DNA from: JAWCLZ01 sp037443105
GTDB taxonomy: Archaea > Halobacteriota > JAWCLZ01
Assembly: GCA_037443105.1 (NCBI GenBank)
Contig: JBBIOZ010000008.1
Span: 1-33,432 of the forward strand
DNA length: 33,432 nt
Reading direction: 5' to 3'
In this document: positions 15,394 to 22,738 of the stretch, one piece after another
How the letters are laid out: each line of letters begins with the position of its first letter
How positions within the stretch are numbered: position 1 is the first letter of the stretch
Position numbers and translations under genes: made by a program
Notes under the pieces: generated by a model
Seen by the model: only the letters and a program-made list of their open reading frames with translations
Database searches by the model: none
Told to the model about the DNA's origin: nothing

Positions 15394-15609
15394 TCCTCCG
15401 CTGACTACTCTTAAAATCTTCAGCTCGCTATCCCCCTCAATTTCATCATCCAGTGCAACTGGAGTTCCATTTCTCAGCACCACATATACCTCTGGATTTA
15501 AATTTAAAAAAAGAAGTAAATCTTCATAGGTCTTAGTTTTAACTTCATCCACCTCGATGTCTTGCACATAAGTGCGGTCTGAGAAAATTTTTGCTTTAAT
15601 TTTAATTAT
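15391..15609 (-). CDS. Ubiquitin-like SAMP/MoaD/ThiS-family protein with C-terminal Gly-Gly
   Basis: About 72 residues on the minus strand. The frame reads IIKIKAKIFSDRTYVQDIEV, DLLLFLNLNPEVYVVLRNGT and ends LKILRVVSGG. Beta-grasp layout, the hydrophobic core pattern and the terminal Gly-Gly identify it as a small ubiquitin-like sulfur carrier or protein modifier. No ATG, GTG or TTG exists between the upstream in-frame stop (near 15650) and the conserved part. GGATGTGA, a near-perfect ribosome binding site, lies just ahead of ATA (15609) and ATT (15606), so one of these may be the start; a one-base sequence error is the alternative. It overlaps the stop of the 45-residue upstream gene. Confidence 0.75.
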   Translation of the reverse strand: MIKIKAKIFSDRTYVQDIEVDEVKTKTYEDLLLFLNLNPEVYVVLRNGTPVALDDEIEGDSELKILRVVSGG

Positions 15610-15743
15610 AGTTTCACATCCCTTGGATTTTTCAAATCTATTAAGTTCTCAGCGATCAATTTCTCCTCAAGCTCCCTCTCCTTCTTAGTCCCCTTACGCT
15701 GCAGCTCACGCTTGCGATATTTCGCCATCTTCAATCCCAACAT
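15606..15743 (-). CDS. Small charged protein upstream of the SAMP-like gene
   Basis: 45 residues from ATG 15743, or 40 from ATG 15728 (MAKYRKRELQRKGTKKEREL), which has a weak GGGATTG site in front. Strongly basic then acidic helix (KRELQRKGTKKERELEEKLI), ending NPRDVKL. Its stop overlaps the proposed ATA start of the SAMP-like gene, so the two are likely translated together. The composition and the tight coupling suggest a real gene. No family name is known to me; a role with the ubiquitin-like partner is inference. Confidence 0.6.
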   Translation of the reverse strand: MLGLKMAKYRKRELQRKGTKKERELEEKLIAENLIDLKNPRDVKL

Positions 15744-15759
15744 TTAATTGCCTTGAAAG

Positions 15760-15769
15760 CTATAAATAT
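15760..15769 (+). promoter_or_regulatory. TATA box of the tRNA-Ser gene
   Basis: CTATAAATATT-type box centred about 20 bases before the tRNA 5' end. It also lies just upstream of the divergent small gene starting at 15743, but on the plus strand it suits the tRNA. Confidence 0.5.
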
Positions 15770-15781
15770 TTTCGATCAAAA

Positions 15782-15867
15782 GCCGAGGTGGCAGAGCGGA
15801 CTAATGCGGCAGGCTCGAGACCTGTTGCCTCGACAGAGGCACTTGGGTTCGAATCCCAACCTCGGCG
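15782..15867 (+). tRNA. tRNA-Ser (anticodon CGA)
   Basis: 86 bases. Acceptor GCCGAGG pairs with CCTCGGC, discriminator G. The anticodon loop is CTCGAGA, giving CGA, which reads UCG. A long variable arm (GCCTC-GACA-GAGGC) marks it as a class II tRNA, and the T arm is TGGG-TTCGAAT-CCCA. No intron and no encoded CCA. Confidence 0.97.
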
Positions 15868-15884
15868 TCTATTAGAATGAAATG

Positions 15885-16298
15885 CTAAGGTGGTTTTAGC
15901 TCTTCAAGCTTCATTCTAAACTCCTTTCTATGTCTCTTTTCCTCATCAAGAATATGCTTTAAAACTCCTTTCACCTCCTCATCATTGATAGCTTCTATTC
16001 CAGCTTTATATAGCTCAATTGCTTCATTTTCAAGTTGAATTTGCTTCTTAAGGTACTCCTCCGTGCTTTCTCCCCCGAAGTCAAGCGACTTATGTTCCAT
16101 AGAGGGCTTGCCGCCTCTTTTCACTATTAGTTCAGCCAACCAGTTCATATGGCGCATTTCATCTATGGCTATCCATTCAGTTATTCTAGCTGGCTTGCAT
16201 TCCTTCATTAAAAAAGCATTTCTCACGTAAATCAAGGTTGCCTCGATTTCGTGCAAAAATGCTTTGTTTAAGAGATTAATAATTTCAGTTTTATCCAT
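15885..16298 (-). CDS. Ferritin-like di-iron protein (bacterioferritin/rubrerythrin-type four-helix bundle)
   Basis: 137 residues. Four-helix bundle with di-iron ligands: Glu17 in helix A (HEIEA), Glu47 and His50 in helix B (DEMRH), Glu90 in helix C (LENEA), and Glu120 and His123 in helix D (DEEKRH). No C-terminal rubredoxin domain, so not a full rubrerythrin. Such proteins handle iron storage or detoxify oxygen and peroxide in anaerobes. It is divergent from the Mer-like reductases, separated by about 240 bases that hold two hairpins. A ferroxidase or peroxide role is possible; the exact one is open. Confidence 0.85.
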   Translation of the reverse strand: MDKTEIINLLNKAFLHEIEATLIYVRNAFLMKECKPARITEWIAIDEMRHMNWLAELIVKRGGKPSMEHKSLDFGGESTEEYLKKQIQLENEAIELYKAGIEAINDEEVKGVLKHILDEEKRHRKEFRMKLEELKPP

Positions 16299-16334
16299 TA
16301 TTTAACCCCCATAGCATTTAAATATTTTTATATT

Positions 16335-16388
16335 AATCCATTTTTGAATGGATTTTCAATGAAGACTTAGAAATTATTCTAAATCTTC
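16335..16388. promoter_or_regulatory. Two adjacent inverted repeats between divergent genes
   Basis: AATCCATT at 16335-16342 and AATGGATT at 16347-16354 form a perfect 8-bp stem with a 4-base loop. A second palindrome has arms 16361-16372 and 16377-16388 that pair in 11 of 12 positions, also with a 4-base loop. They lie upstream of the ferritin-like gene and may be operators or RNA hairpins of its leader. No known regulator motif is assigned. Confidence 0.55.
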
Positions 16389-16535
16389 TATTTACTATTG
16401 ACCAGAGAAGATAAAAGGTTATCTAGTAACTTTCTATAACTCAACTCAGGTTGACGATCCGAGGGAAAAAGTAAATCTCTCTATAATGAGAAGCTGTATT
16501 TATAAATCTAAAAGAAGATAATATAATGATGATAA

Positions 16536-17510
16536 ATGAAGCTCTCGCTGGGCATAACAACCAGCATGCCCTTGGAAAAATCCATTAATTATGCTAAAAT
16601 TGCAGAGAAAAAGAATTACCATAGGATCTGGGTAGGCGAAGATATTCTCTCAAGAGAAGTTTTCACCTATTTATCCATAATTGCATTAAAAACTAAGAAT
16701 ATTTTACTTGCAACAGGTATAACAAGTCCATATATTAGAAATATTGCAGTTATAGCCACAAATGCAGCTGGACTCCAAATATTAAGTAAAAATCGCTTCA
16801 CCTTAGGCTTGGGAGTGGGGGGCATCCCTGAGGTTGAAAGGCTGACTGGCAAAAAACCTGAGAAGGTGGTTGAAGTAATGAGGGAAAGCACTTTGCTGCT
16901 GCGAAGAATCTTCAAAGGAGAGAAAATCACATATGATGGAGAAATTGCGCGTTTGAAGGACTATAAACTTGGCATCAATCTTGAAGTCCAACCAAAAATC
17001 TATTTCGGAGTGCGGGGGAAAAAGCTACTTACCTTAGCTGGAGAGATAGCAGATGGGGTGATTTTCTCTGGACCTAGAGATTATCTCTTGCAAGGTATGC
17101 AAATAGTTGATGAAGCCGCGGAAAAAGTAGGCAGGGATAAAAATGAGATAGACCGAGTGCTATGGAATTGCACAGTGGAAGTTGAAAGGGAAAGCGATTT
17201 AGAACTCGCGAAACTGGTATCAGCTACAATGGTAGCGAGTCTCCCTCAAAGTGCTATTAAGATTAAGAGTCTTCAAAGTGCTATAAGCAATGGAAATATA
17301 GAGCAAATTAAAGAGAAATTTAAAGCTGGAAGATACGATGAAGCTGCTCAAATGGTAAGCAAAGAACTCATGGATCAATTCTGCATCTATGGTGCAAGGA
17401 GAGAGATATTAGAGGTCTTCAAGCAATTTGAAGCAAAAGGCTTTAAGGAATTTGTTATTGGACCGCCATTCAGCAAAAACCCGGAGAAAACCATTGAGGG
17501 GATGATATAA
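16536..17510 (+). CDS. Mer-like F420-dependent oxidoreductase, copy 1
   Basis: 324 residues, the length of methylene-tetrahydromethanopterin reductase (Mer, about 320-330). It belongs to the luciferase-like monooxygenase fold (TIM barrel): KLSLGITTSM at the start, HRIWVGEDIL for strand/helix 2, LATGITSPYIRN, and the LGLGVGG turn where F420 enzymes carry a cis peptide. Cognate family blocks (IYFGVRGKKLLTLAGEIADG) follow. Mer reduces methylene-H4MPT with F420H2 in the C1 pathway. The family also includes alcohol dehydrogenases and glucose-6-phosphate enzymes, so the substrate is not proven. The next gene is a diverged paralogue two bases downstream, suggesting a heteromeric enzyme. Confidence 0.82.
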   Translation: MKLSLGITTSMPLEKSINYAKIAEKKNYHRIWVGEDILSREVFTYLSIIALKTKNILLATGITSPYIRNIAVIATNAAGLQILSKNRFTLGLGVGGIPEVERLTGKKPEKVVEVMRESTLLLRRIFKGEKITYDGEIARLKDYKLGINLEVQPKIYFGVRGKKLLTLAGEIADGVIFSGPRDYLLQGMQIVDEAAEKVGRDKNEIDRVLWNCTVEVERESDLELAKLVSATMVASLPQSAIKIKSLQSAISNGNIEQIKEKFKAGRYDEAAQMVSKELMDQFCIYGARREILEVFKQFEAKGFKEFVIGPPFSKNPEKTIEGMI

Positions 17511-17511
17511 A

Positions 17512-18441
17512 TTGGAATATGGAATTAACTTCAATGGAGATCTACCATTCAATCATATCATAAAGGGCTCGAGAATTTCAGAGCAAATAGGCTTTAAATA
17601 CATCTGGGTTGGCGAGTCCAATGAATTTATACATCCCTTTCCAGTGCTTGCAGCTATATGTGAAAATACCAGCTCAATTCAAATAGGCTCAGGCATAATT
17701 TCGCCTCAGTTAAATTTATGTCGACATATATTAAAAGCATTTGAAACTCTTCAGGAGATATATGGGCAGAGGTTTATAATAGGCCTAGCTCCAGGTGATT
17801 TCATAGCATTGCAATCAATAGGTGTGGGAATAAAGCAGCCTATTGAGAGAATTAATGAATGCTTAATAGAAATCGCTGGCAGCGTGCCTACATATATTTC
17901 AAAGCAAATCAAGCAAATTACCCAGACAGAGGAAGCATGCGCCTATCGCACTATCCCAGTATTCATAGGGGCAACAGGTCCAAAAACAATAGAATTCGCG
18001 AGTCAAAAGGCAGATGGAATCTTGCTAAATTATCTGAAACCTGAATTTATTAAATGGGCGATGAAATACTTCAAGAGAAAGATATATACAGCTGTATATG
18101 GACCTTCACTTATTCTACCTGATGCTCAAAATGAAAAAAAATTGCTCCTAGCAGCTAGCGTGGTTGCCTCCAGCATGCCAAAAGAACTTCAAATTGAATT
18201 TGACCTTGAAAAGAAGATAAACCAAATAAAAAATTACCTCCAGCAAAAGAACTATAAAGAGTTAAAAAAATACGAGGATTTTCTATACAGCAATTTCACC
18301 CTCTCCGGAACTCTTGAGCAAATAAGTAAGAGAGTTGAGGAAATGGTGGAAAATAAAATAGACCAAGTGGTCTTCGGCACGCCTATTTGCCGCAATCTTG
18401 AAGCAATTGAAAAACTTGGCGGGATAATAAAAAATTTTTAA
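17512..18441 (+). CDS. Mer-like F420-dependent oxidoreductase, copy 2 (diverged)
   Basis: 309 residues from TTG 17512, with GAGGGG ten bases upstream. Same luciferase-like TIM-barrel fold as copy 1: YGINFNGDLPFNHI, FKYIWVGES, IQIGSGIISPQ, and the Mer-type turn IGLAPGD, close to the LGPGD form of true Mer. The next block PVFIGATGPKTIEFASQKADG aligns with copy 1. The middle is shorter, with part of the barrel insert missing. Tight coupling to copy 1 and unequal sequences suggest the two work as partners; it is not a simple duplicate. Confidence 0.78.
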   Translation: MEYGINFNGDLPFNHIIKGSRISEQIGFKYIWVGESNEFIHPFPVLAAICENTSSIQIGSGIISPQLNLCRHILKAFETLQEIYGQRFIIGLAPGDFIALQSIGVGIKQPIERINECLIEIAGSVPTYISKQIKQITQTEEACAYRTIPVFIGATGPKTIEFASQKADGILLNYLKPEFIKWAMKYFKRKIYTAVYGPSLILPDAQNEKKLLLAASVVASSMPKELQIEFDLEKKINQIKNYLQQKNYKELKKYEDFLYSNFTLSGTLEQISKRVEEMVENKIDQVVFGTPICRNLEAIEKLGGIIKNF

Positions 18442-18481
18442 AACATTAATTTTATTTTTTCAAGCGATTAAAAAAAGATCT

Positions 18482-19186
18482 ATGCAGATAAGTAAAAGGA
18501 AGTTTATAAGCAAGGATGGAAAAGCCATTCCTGCATTTTTTATAGATGCAGAAAGCGATAGAGGAGCTTTGATAATCCACGGTTACTCTTCATCGAAAGA
18601 TGAAATGCTTGGAATTGCCTATAACATTGCAGAAAAAGGCTACGATAGCTATGCCATTGATTTAAGGGGCCACGGTGAAAATGAGAATCCGCTGGACGAG
18701 GATGTATTGATGGATGTGGAGGGAGTGGTTGAAGAACTGAAAAGCTATAAATATATTTTGACACTTGGACATAGCCTTGGTGGTTTACTCAGCTTGAAGA
18801 GTTCTTCTGACTTTGCAGTAGCAGTATCACCCCCGTTAATGCCAGTGGTAACCCCTGAGGCTAAATTTATGCTCAGGGTGAACTCATGCAAAGTTGTGGA
18901 GAGATACGATGAAGTGCTATTTAGAATTCTACAGAAATACAATCCACCTGAAAGGAAGGGTAATGCAGCTATATTCTATGGCACGGGAGAATCAAAGGGA
19001 ATTGAAACTGCTATTAAAAAGTGGGCTGAAGGCAGAGATGTTAAAGTAATACCACTAGATGAGAAGCAAGCAAGGCTTCCAGATGTCGAAGTAGCACCTG
19101 AGAAGTTAAAAGCATATATACCTCAGTTCATAAGTCATCTTGCAACAATTTATGCGATACCTATCATAAAGCGCGCCTCAAATTGA
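18482..19186 (+). CDS. Alpha/beta hydrolase family protein
   Basis: 234 residues. Core alpha/beta hydrolase signs: oxyanion-hole HGYSSSK near residue 33, YAIDLRGHGENE, and the nucleophile elbow GHSLGG at about 97-102 with Ser as nucleophile. The lid and the C-terminal third are short. The acid and histidine of the triad are not unambiguous; HLATIYA near the end supplies a possible His. A cytoplasmic esterase or thioesterase-like activity is likely; the substrate is unknown. It lies 41 bases after the second Mer-like gene and no strong ribosome binding site is visible. Confidence 0.8.
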   Translation: MQISKRKFISKDGKAIPAFFIDAESDRGALIIHGYSSSKDEMLGIAYNIAEKGYDSYAIDLRGHGENENPLDEDVLMDVEGVVEELKSYKYILTLGHSLGGLLSLKSSSDFAVAVSPPLMPVVTPEAKFMLRVNSCKVVERYDEVLFRILQKYNPPERKGNAAIFYGTGESKGIETAIKKWAEGRDVKVIPLDEKQARLPDVEVAPEKLKAYIPQFISHLATIYAIPIIKRASN

Positions 19187-19265
19187 GATTCGATCGTTGC
19201 TTATTTTTAATTTTTCTTTTCTAAAAATAAAAAATATAAAAGAGTAATGAGAATGAGATATTAAC
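19187..19265 (+). terminator. T-rich stretch and AT-rich promoter upstream of the glycan island
   Basis: TTATTTTTAATTTTTCTTTTC at about 19200-19220 is a probable terminator for the hydrolase gene. AAATATAAAAGAG near 19230 is a TATA-like element for the next gene. Confidence 0.45.
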
Positions 19266-20603
19266 ATGAAAATTTATAAATCAAGTAAGCGCAAGGTCAT
19301 AGATGGCTTGCGAAGTGGTAAAGTTACCATTGCAGTTTATGGTCTCGGTAAGATGGGGCTTCCGCTTGCTGCAGTTTTTGCAAATGCTGGTGCGCGAGTG
19401 ATAGGTGTTGATGTTGATTTAAAGGTTGTAGAAACCGTGAATCGCGGGGAGTGCAACTTCCATGAGCCAGGGCTTGCTGAGTTGGTTAGGAGAAACGTTA
19501 GAATGAAGAGATTATCTGCAACTGCGGATCTCATTTCAACTGCGAAGCAATCGGATGTGATGATAATTATCGTCCCCATCTTAGTTGATGGAGAGCGAAA
19601 TCCAGATTTAACTGCAGTTAAAGCTGTTTGCGAGGCAATTGCGAAGGGCTTGAAGAAGAGAGATCTAGTTGTACTTGAGAGTACCGCTCCTCCTAGAACC
19701 ACTGAAGAGATAATCTTGCCCATTCTAGAATCCTCGGGTTTGAAGATTGGCGATTTTGGACTTGCTCATGCTCCTGAGAGAACTATGTCAGGCACTGCTA
19801 TTCGCGATATCACGCGTGCATATCCTAAGATAGTTGGCGGGGTGGATAAAGCAAGTACTAAGGCAGCGGCTTATCTCTACTCAGCAATAAATAAGCGAGG
19901 CATTATAGAGCTGAGCAGTGCTAGAGCTGCTGAAGCTGTGAAGGTATTTGAGGGAATTTATCGAGATGTGAATATAGCACTTGCTAATCAACTATATGGT
20001 GTTTGCCAAGAACTTGGGATTAGTGCTTTAGAGGTATTTGAAGCAGCTAATACTCAGCCTTACTGCCATTTGCATAAACCTGGTTGTGGAGTTGGCGGGC
20101 ATTGCATTCCTGTTTATCCTTATTTCATCATCAATACAACTAAGGCTGATACTAGTTTAATCAAACTGGCGAGGCAGATCAATGATTCAATGCCTAAAGT
20201 CGCTGTAAAACTGCTTGAGAGCGCTCTTGCTAAATTAAATGGAAGGCTTGAGGATAGCAATATACTGGTGCTTGGATTAACATTTAGAGGCGATGTGAAG
20301 GAAACTAGATATAGCCCTGGTCTTGAGATAATCAAAATTTTGAAGGGGAGAGGTGTAAATGTTTATGCTTTTGATCCTCTTTTGAGCAGGGAAGAAGTGG
20401 AGTGCTATGCTACCTACTGTTCCCCTAGCGCTATTAAAGAGCTGGATGGAATTGTTGTAGCCAGCGATCACACTGCTTTTAAAAACCTAAACTGGAGGGA
20501 GATCGGCGTGAATATGCGCAGGAGAATCGTAGTAGACGGCAGACAAATTGTAGATCCTAAGGAGATGCAGCGCTTGGGCTTCGCAGCGCTTGTAATAGGA
20601 TAG
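19266..20603 (+). CDS. wecC: UDP-sugar (UDP-ManNAc/UDP-glucose type) 6-dehydrogenase
   Basis: 445 residues. Oxidises a nucleotide-sugar C6 alcohol to the acid with NAD, giving uronic acid donors for surface glycans. N-terminal Rossmann motif GLGKMGLPLA (27-36) and VDVD, ending acidic, typical of NAD. The LAHAPERTMSG block (167-176), the helical dimer region with FEGIYRDVNIALANQL (229-243), and the catalytic Cys280 in GVGGHCIPVYPY are intact. The C-terminal UDP-binding domain starts at about 335 (VLGLTFRGDVKETRYSPG). ManNAc-type substrate (WecC-like) is favoured by the GGHCIPVYPY form, but UDP-GlcNAc or UDP-Glc is not excluded. First gene of a surface-glycan island. Confidence 0.9.
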   Translation: MKIYKSSKRKVIDGLRSGKVTIAVYGLGKMGLPLAAVFANAGARVIGVDVDLKVVETVNRGECNFHEPGLAELVRRNVRMKRLSATADLISTAKQSDVMIIIVPILVDGERNPDLTAVKAVCEAIAKGLKKRDLVVLESTAPPRTTEEIILPILESSGLKIGDFGLAHAPERTMSGTAIRDITRAYPKIVGGVDKASTKAAAYLYSAINKRGIIELSSARAAEAVKVFEGIYRDVNIALANQLYGVCQELGISALEVFEAANTQPYCHLHKPGCGVGGHCIPVYPYFIINTTKADTSLIKLARQINDSMPKVAVKLLESALAKLNGRLEDSNILVLGLTFRGDVKETRYSPGLEIIKILKGRGVNVYAFDPLLSREEVECYATYCSPSAIKELDGIVVASDHTAFKNLNWREIGVNMRRRIVVDGRQIVDPKEMQRLGFAALVIG

Positions 20604-20709
20604 AGTTTATTTTTTTACATTTACCGTTGAATTTTTTAATTTTATTGCATCATTATTATGATTTTCTAAATCAATAAGTATATAGAGAACTTTATACAAG
20701 GAATTAGAT
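20604..20709 (+). promoter_or_regulatory. Terminator-like T run and TATA-like promoter
   Basis: A run of seven T (near 20611) and a T-rich tract follow the dehydrogenase stop; AGTATATAGAG near 20679 precedes the next gene by about 30 bases. Confidence 0.45.
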
Positions 20710-21696
20710 ATGATTTCATTGGAGCCATTTGTTAATTCCTTGAATTTCATGCTAATGGTATTCTTCATAGTTCCACTTTCCTTTATAATGATTGCCATGC
20801 CACACGTTATTAGAAAGATGAGGGAAGGTGGATTCGTGGTTAAGGATATGTATAAAAAGAATTTGCCAGATGTGCCTACAAATGGCGGCTTAGTTATAAT
20901 CTTAGTTGCTATGTTTTCGATGTCAATTATCTCCTTATTTTACTCCAGATATATCCATCAAGTGAATCATACTATTATGACCGTGGTAGCTCTCTTCGCC
21001 CTCTTCGGGCTTTTAGATGATATTATTAACATCGGCAGGCCAGCTAAATTGATTCTGCTATACTATTGTTCTTACTCTTTAATTCCCCTTGCATCCACAA
21101 CAGTTGTCAACTTCCCCTTGATAGGTCCAGTGGATCTTGATATCATATATCTCCAATTGATCATTCCCACCTATGTACCTGTTGTGGCAAATCTAATTAA
21201 TATGCATTCCGGCTTCAATGGCCTTGCCCCTGGTTTATCGCTTATTATTCTCACAACATTGATTTTGAAAACCTTGTTCTATGGCAATATCTTTAACATT
21301 CTCTTCATCATTTGTCTCACAGGAGCGCTGACTGGGTATTACTGGTTTGAGAAATATCCCTCGCGCATCTTCTGGGGCAATGTGGGAGCGCTAAGTGTTG
21401 GCGCTGCAATAGGTGCTACGATGGCTGTTTCAGGGTATATTGTAAGTGGCTTTATTATGCTAATTCCCCATACCGTAAACTTTTTGTTATACGTTTACTG
21501 GCGGCTTAGAATCAATAAATATCCCTTTCAAAAATTTGGAAGAATTCGCGAGGACGGCACTCTCGAGGTACCCAATCCATTTACATTGAAATGGATATTG
21601 CCTTATTACTATAGAATGACTGAGCGTAAAGCCACACTTGCAATGTATATATTAACCGCGCTATTCTGCGTAATTGGCTTCTTCATACCGGGGTGA
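20710..21696 (+). CDS. Polyprenyl-phosphate sugar-1-phosphate transferase (GT4, MraY/WecA/AglH-like)
   Basis: 328 residues with about ten membrane helices. Transfers a sugar-1-phosphate, probably HexNAc-1-P, from a UDP-sugar to dolichyl/polyprenyl phosphate, the first membrane step of glycan assembly. Family marks: KKNLPDVPTNGGL (50-61), the Asp-Asp pair in LFGLLDDIINIG (99-108), and NMHSGFNGLAPGLSL (about 157-171), the NxxxFNG motif. The C-terminal part is followed by EKYPSRIFWGNVGALS, the usual D-GxxxxG block. It overlaps the following gene, so the two are coupled. In archaea this type of protein starts N-glycan or polymer assembly; which one is not shown. Confidence 0.88.
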   Translation: MISLEPFVNSLNFMLMVFFIVPLSFIMIAMPHVIRKMREGGFVVKDMYKKNLPDVPTNGGLVIILVAMFSMSIISLFYSRYIHQVNHTIMTVVALFALFGLLDDIINIGRPAKLILLYYCSYSLIPLASTTVVNFPLIGPVDLDIIYLQLIIPTYVPVVANLINMHSGFNGLAPGLSLIILTTLILKTLFYGNIFNILFIICLTGALTGYYWFEKYPSRIFWGNVGALSVGAAIGATMAVSGYIVSGFIMLIPHTVNFLLYVYWRLRINKYPFQKFGRIREDGTLEVPNPFTLKWILPYYYRMTERKATLAMYILTALFCVIGFFIPG

Positions 21697-22169
21697 GCAT
21701 GAAATTCAAATTATATTTATATTTAGCGCTAACTTGCATATATGCAGTGGGTATTCTCTATCTATCTGTGACTCATGATCCAGCTAAATATCTAGCCCCA
21801 ATGGTTTCAGAATACTTAAGGTTCATAATTCCTTTGAAAGGCTCTGCATTTGATTTTATTTATTATTTAAGCATTGCTATTTGCGAAAATCTCGATAAAT
21901 TTGGACACTTTCTATTCTACTTTGGCTTAGGGCTTTTGCTCTACTTAACCCTCCGCAGCTCTAGCTGCGTATTTTTAGAAAGATATATCTACCTCGCTGC
22001 AATTGGAATTGGATTGCTCTACGGTGCTTTCATTGAAGTTATCCAAAGTTTTCTACCTTGGAGAACTGCAAGCATCCTCGACCTCATTGCAAATGGATTA
22101 GGTGTTGCAGCGATGCAGCTTTTGATAATTAGCCTTCGAGCAATGAAAGCACGCTTGACCAATTTTTAA
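21693..22169 (+). CDS. VanZ-like membrane protein
   Basis: 158 residues from GTG 21693, or 156 from ATG 21699. Four membrane segments, with the VanZ-family core DKFGHFLFYFGLGLLLYL, GAFIEVIQSFLPWRTASILD and LIANGLGVAA. VanZ confers low-level teicoplanin resistance in enterococci by an unknown mechanism; archaeal relatives are found near surface-glycan genes. It overlaps the preceding gene stop, so likely co-translated, and is followed by a T-rich stretch. Confidence 0.85.
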   Translation: MSMKFKLYLYLALTCIYAVGILYLSVTHDPAKYLAPMVSEYLRFIIPLKGSAFDFIYYLSIAICENLDKFGHFLFYFGLGLLLYLTLRSSSCVFLERYIYLAAIGIGLLYGAFIEVIQSFLPWRTASILDLIANGLGVAAMQLLIISLRAMKARLTNF

Positions 22170-22278
22170 ATTTTTAAATTTTTTTATTATTTATATATCA
22201 TCATCATTATTGATAAGAAGGTTTTATATTCACATTTAAAGTATATGTAAATTAAAATAAGATAAAAGAGGGGGCTAA

Positions 22279-22638
22279 ATGTGTATTCACGAGGACTGCG
22301 GGGCTAAGGAAAAGGTCTGGCTTCCCTTTGTAGCTAGGGGAATGTATAGAGGTTTGAAGCCACATCCATATTGCAAGCACTGCGGACTCATTAAGAACAT
22401 CGGGGATCGAGCTAAGAATATTGGCTATTATATTAATATTATCGCGAATATGGAGAGATATTTAGAGAAACGTGGTATTACCAAAGTGCAAATGAGGCTT
22501 ATTGCAAAAGAGCTTGAGGGTAACGAATGCTTTAATGATAGCTATGGAGTTAGTAGATTTAATCAAGATAAGGTTTTCATCGATATAGTGCAAAGATATT
22601 GCAATGTATCCGAAAACTTCATCTTAAGATTCCTCTAG
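22279..22638 (+). CDS. Small zinc-ribbon-like archaeal protein, unknown function
   Basis: 119 residues. N-terminal metal-site pattern: Cys2 and Cys7 (MCIHEDCG), then Cys32 and Cys35 (YCKHCG), so one zinc ribbon with its knuckles about 25 residues apart. The rest is helical (IIANMERYLEKRGITKVQMR, QDKVFIDIVQRYCNV). GAGGGGG lies just upstream of ATG 22279, a strong ribosome binding site. I recognise the general type as a conserved protein of methanogen-group archaea, without a firm name. A nucleic-acid or regulatory role is possible. It separates the VanZ-like gene from the DUF1616 gene and has its own AT-rich leader. Confidence 0.75.
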   Translation: MCIHEDCGAKEKVWLPFVARGMYRGLKPHPYCKHCGLIKNIGDRAKNIGYYINIIANMERYLEKRGITKVQMRLIAKELEGNECFNDSYGVSRFNQDKVFIDIVQRYCNVSENFILRFL

Positions 22639-22673
22639 CCTCTCTGAATTGATCTAATGATAAGAGGAGAGGC
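22638..22673 (+). terminator. Possible hairpin terminator
   Basis: GCCTCTC at 22638-22644 pairs with GAGAGGC at 22667-22673 across a 22-base loop. It lies just after the zinc-ribbon gene. The loop is large, so this is tentative. Confidence 0.3.
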
Positions 22674-22738
22674 AGAGATAGCTTTCGCTGTGCGAGAAGC
22701 TGATTTATATATAGAGCGTATATTTAAGAGGTGCTAAG

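Noticed and set aside
17859..18044. 61-residue plus-strand frame inside the second Mer-like gene
   Set aside because: Shadow of the Mer-like frame with unusual composition and no start context.
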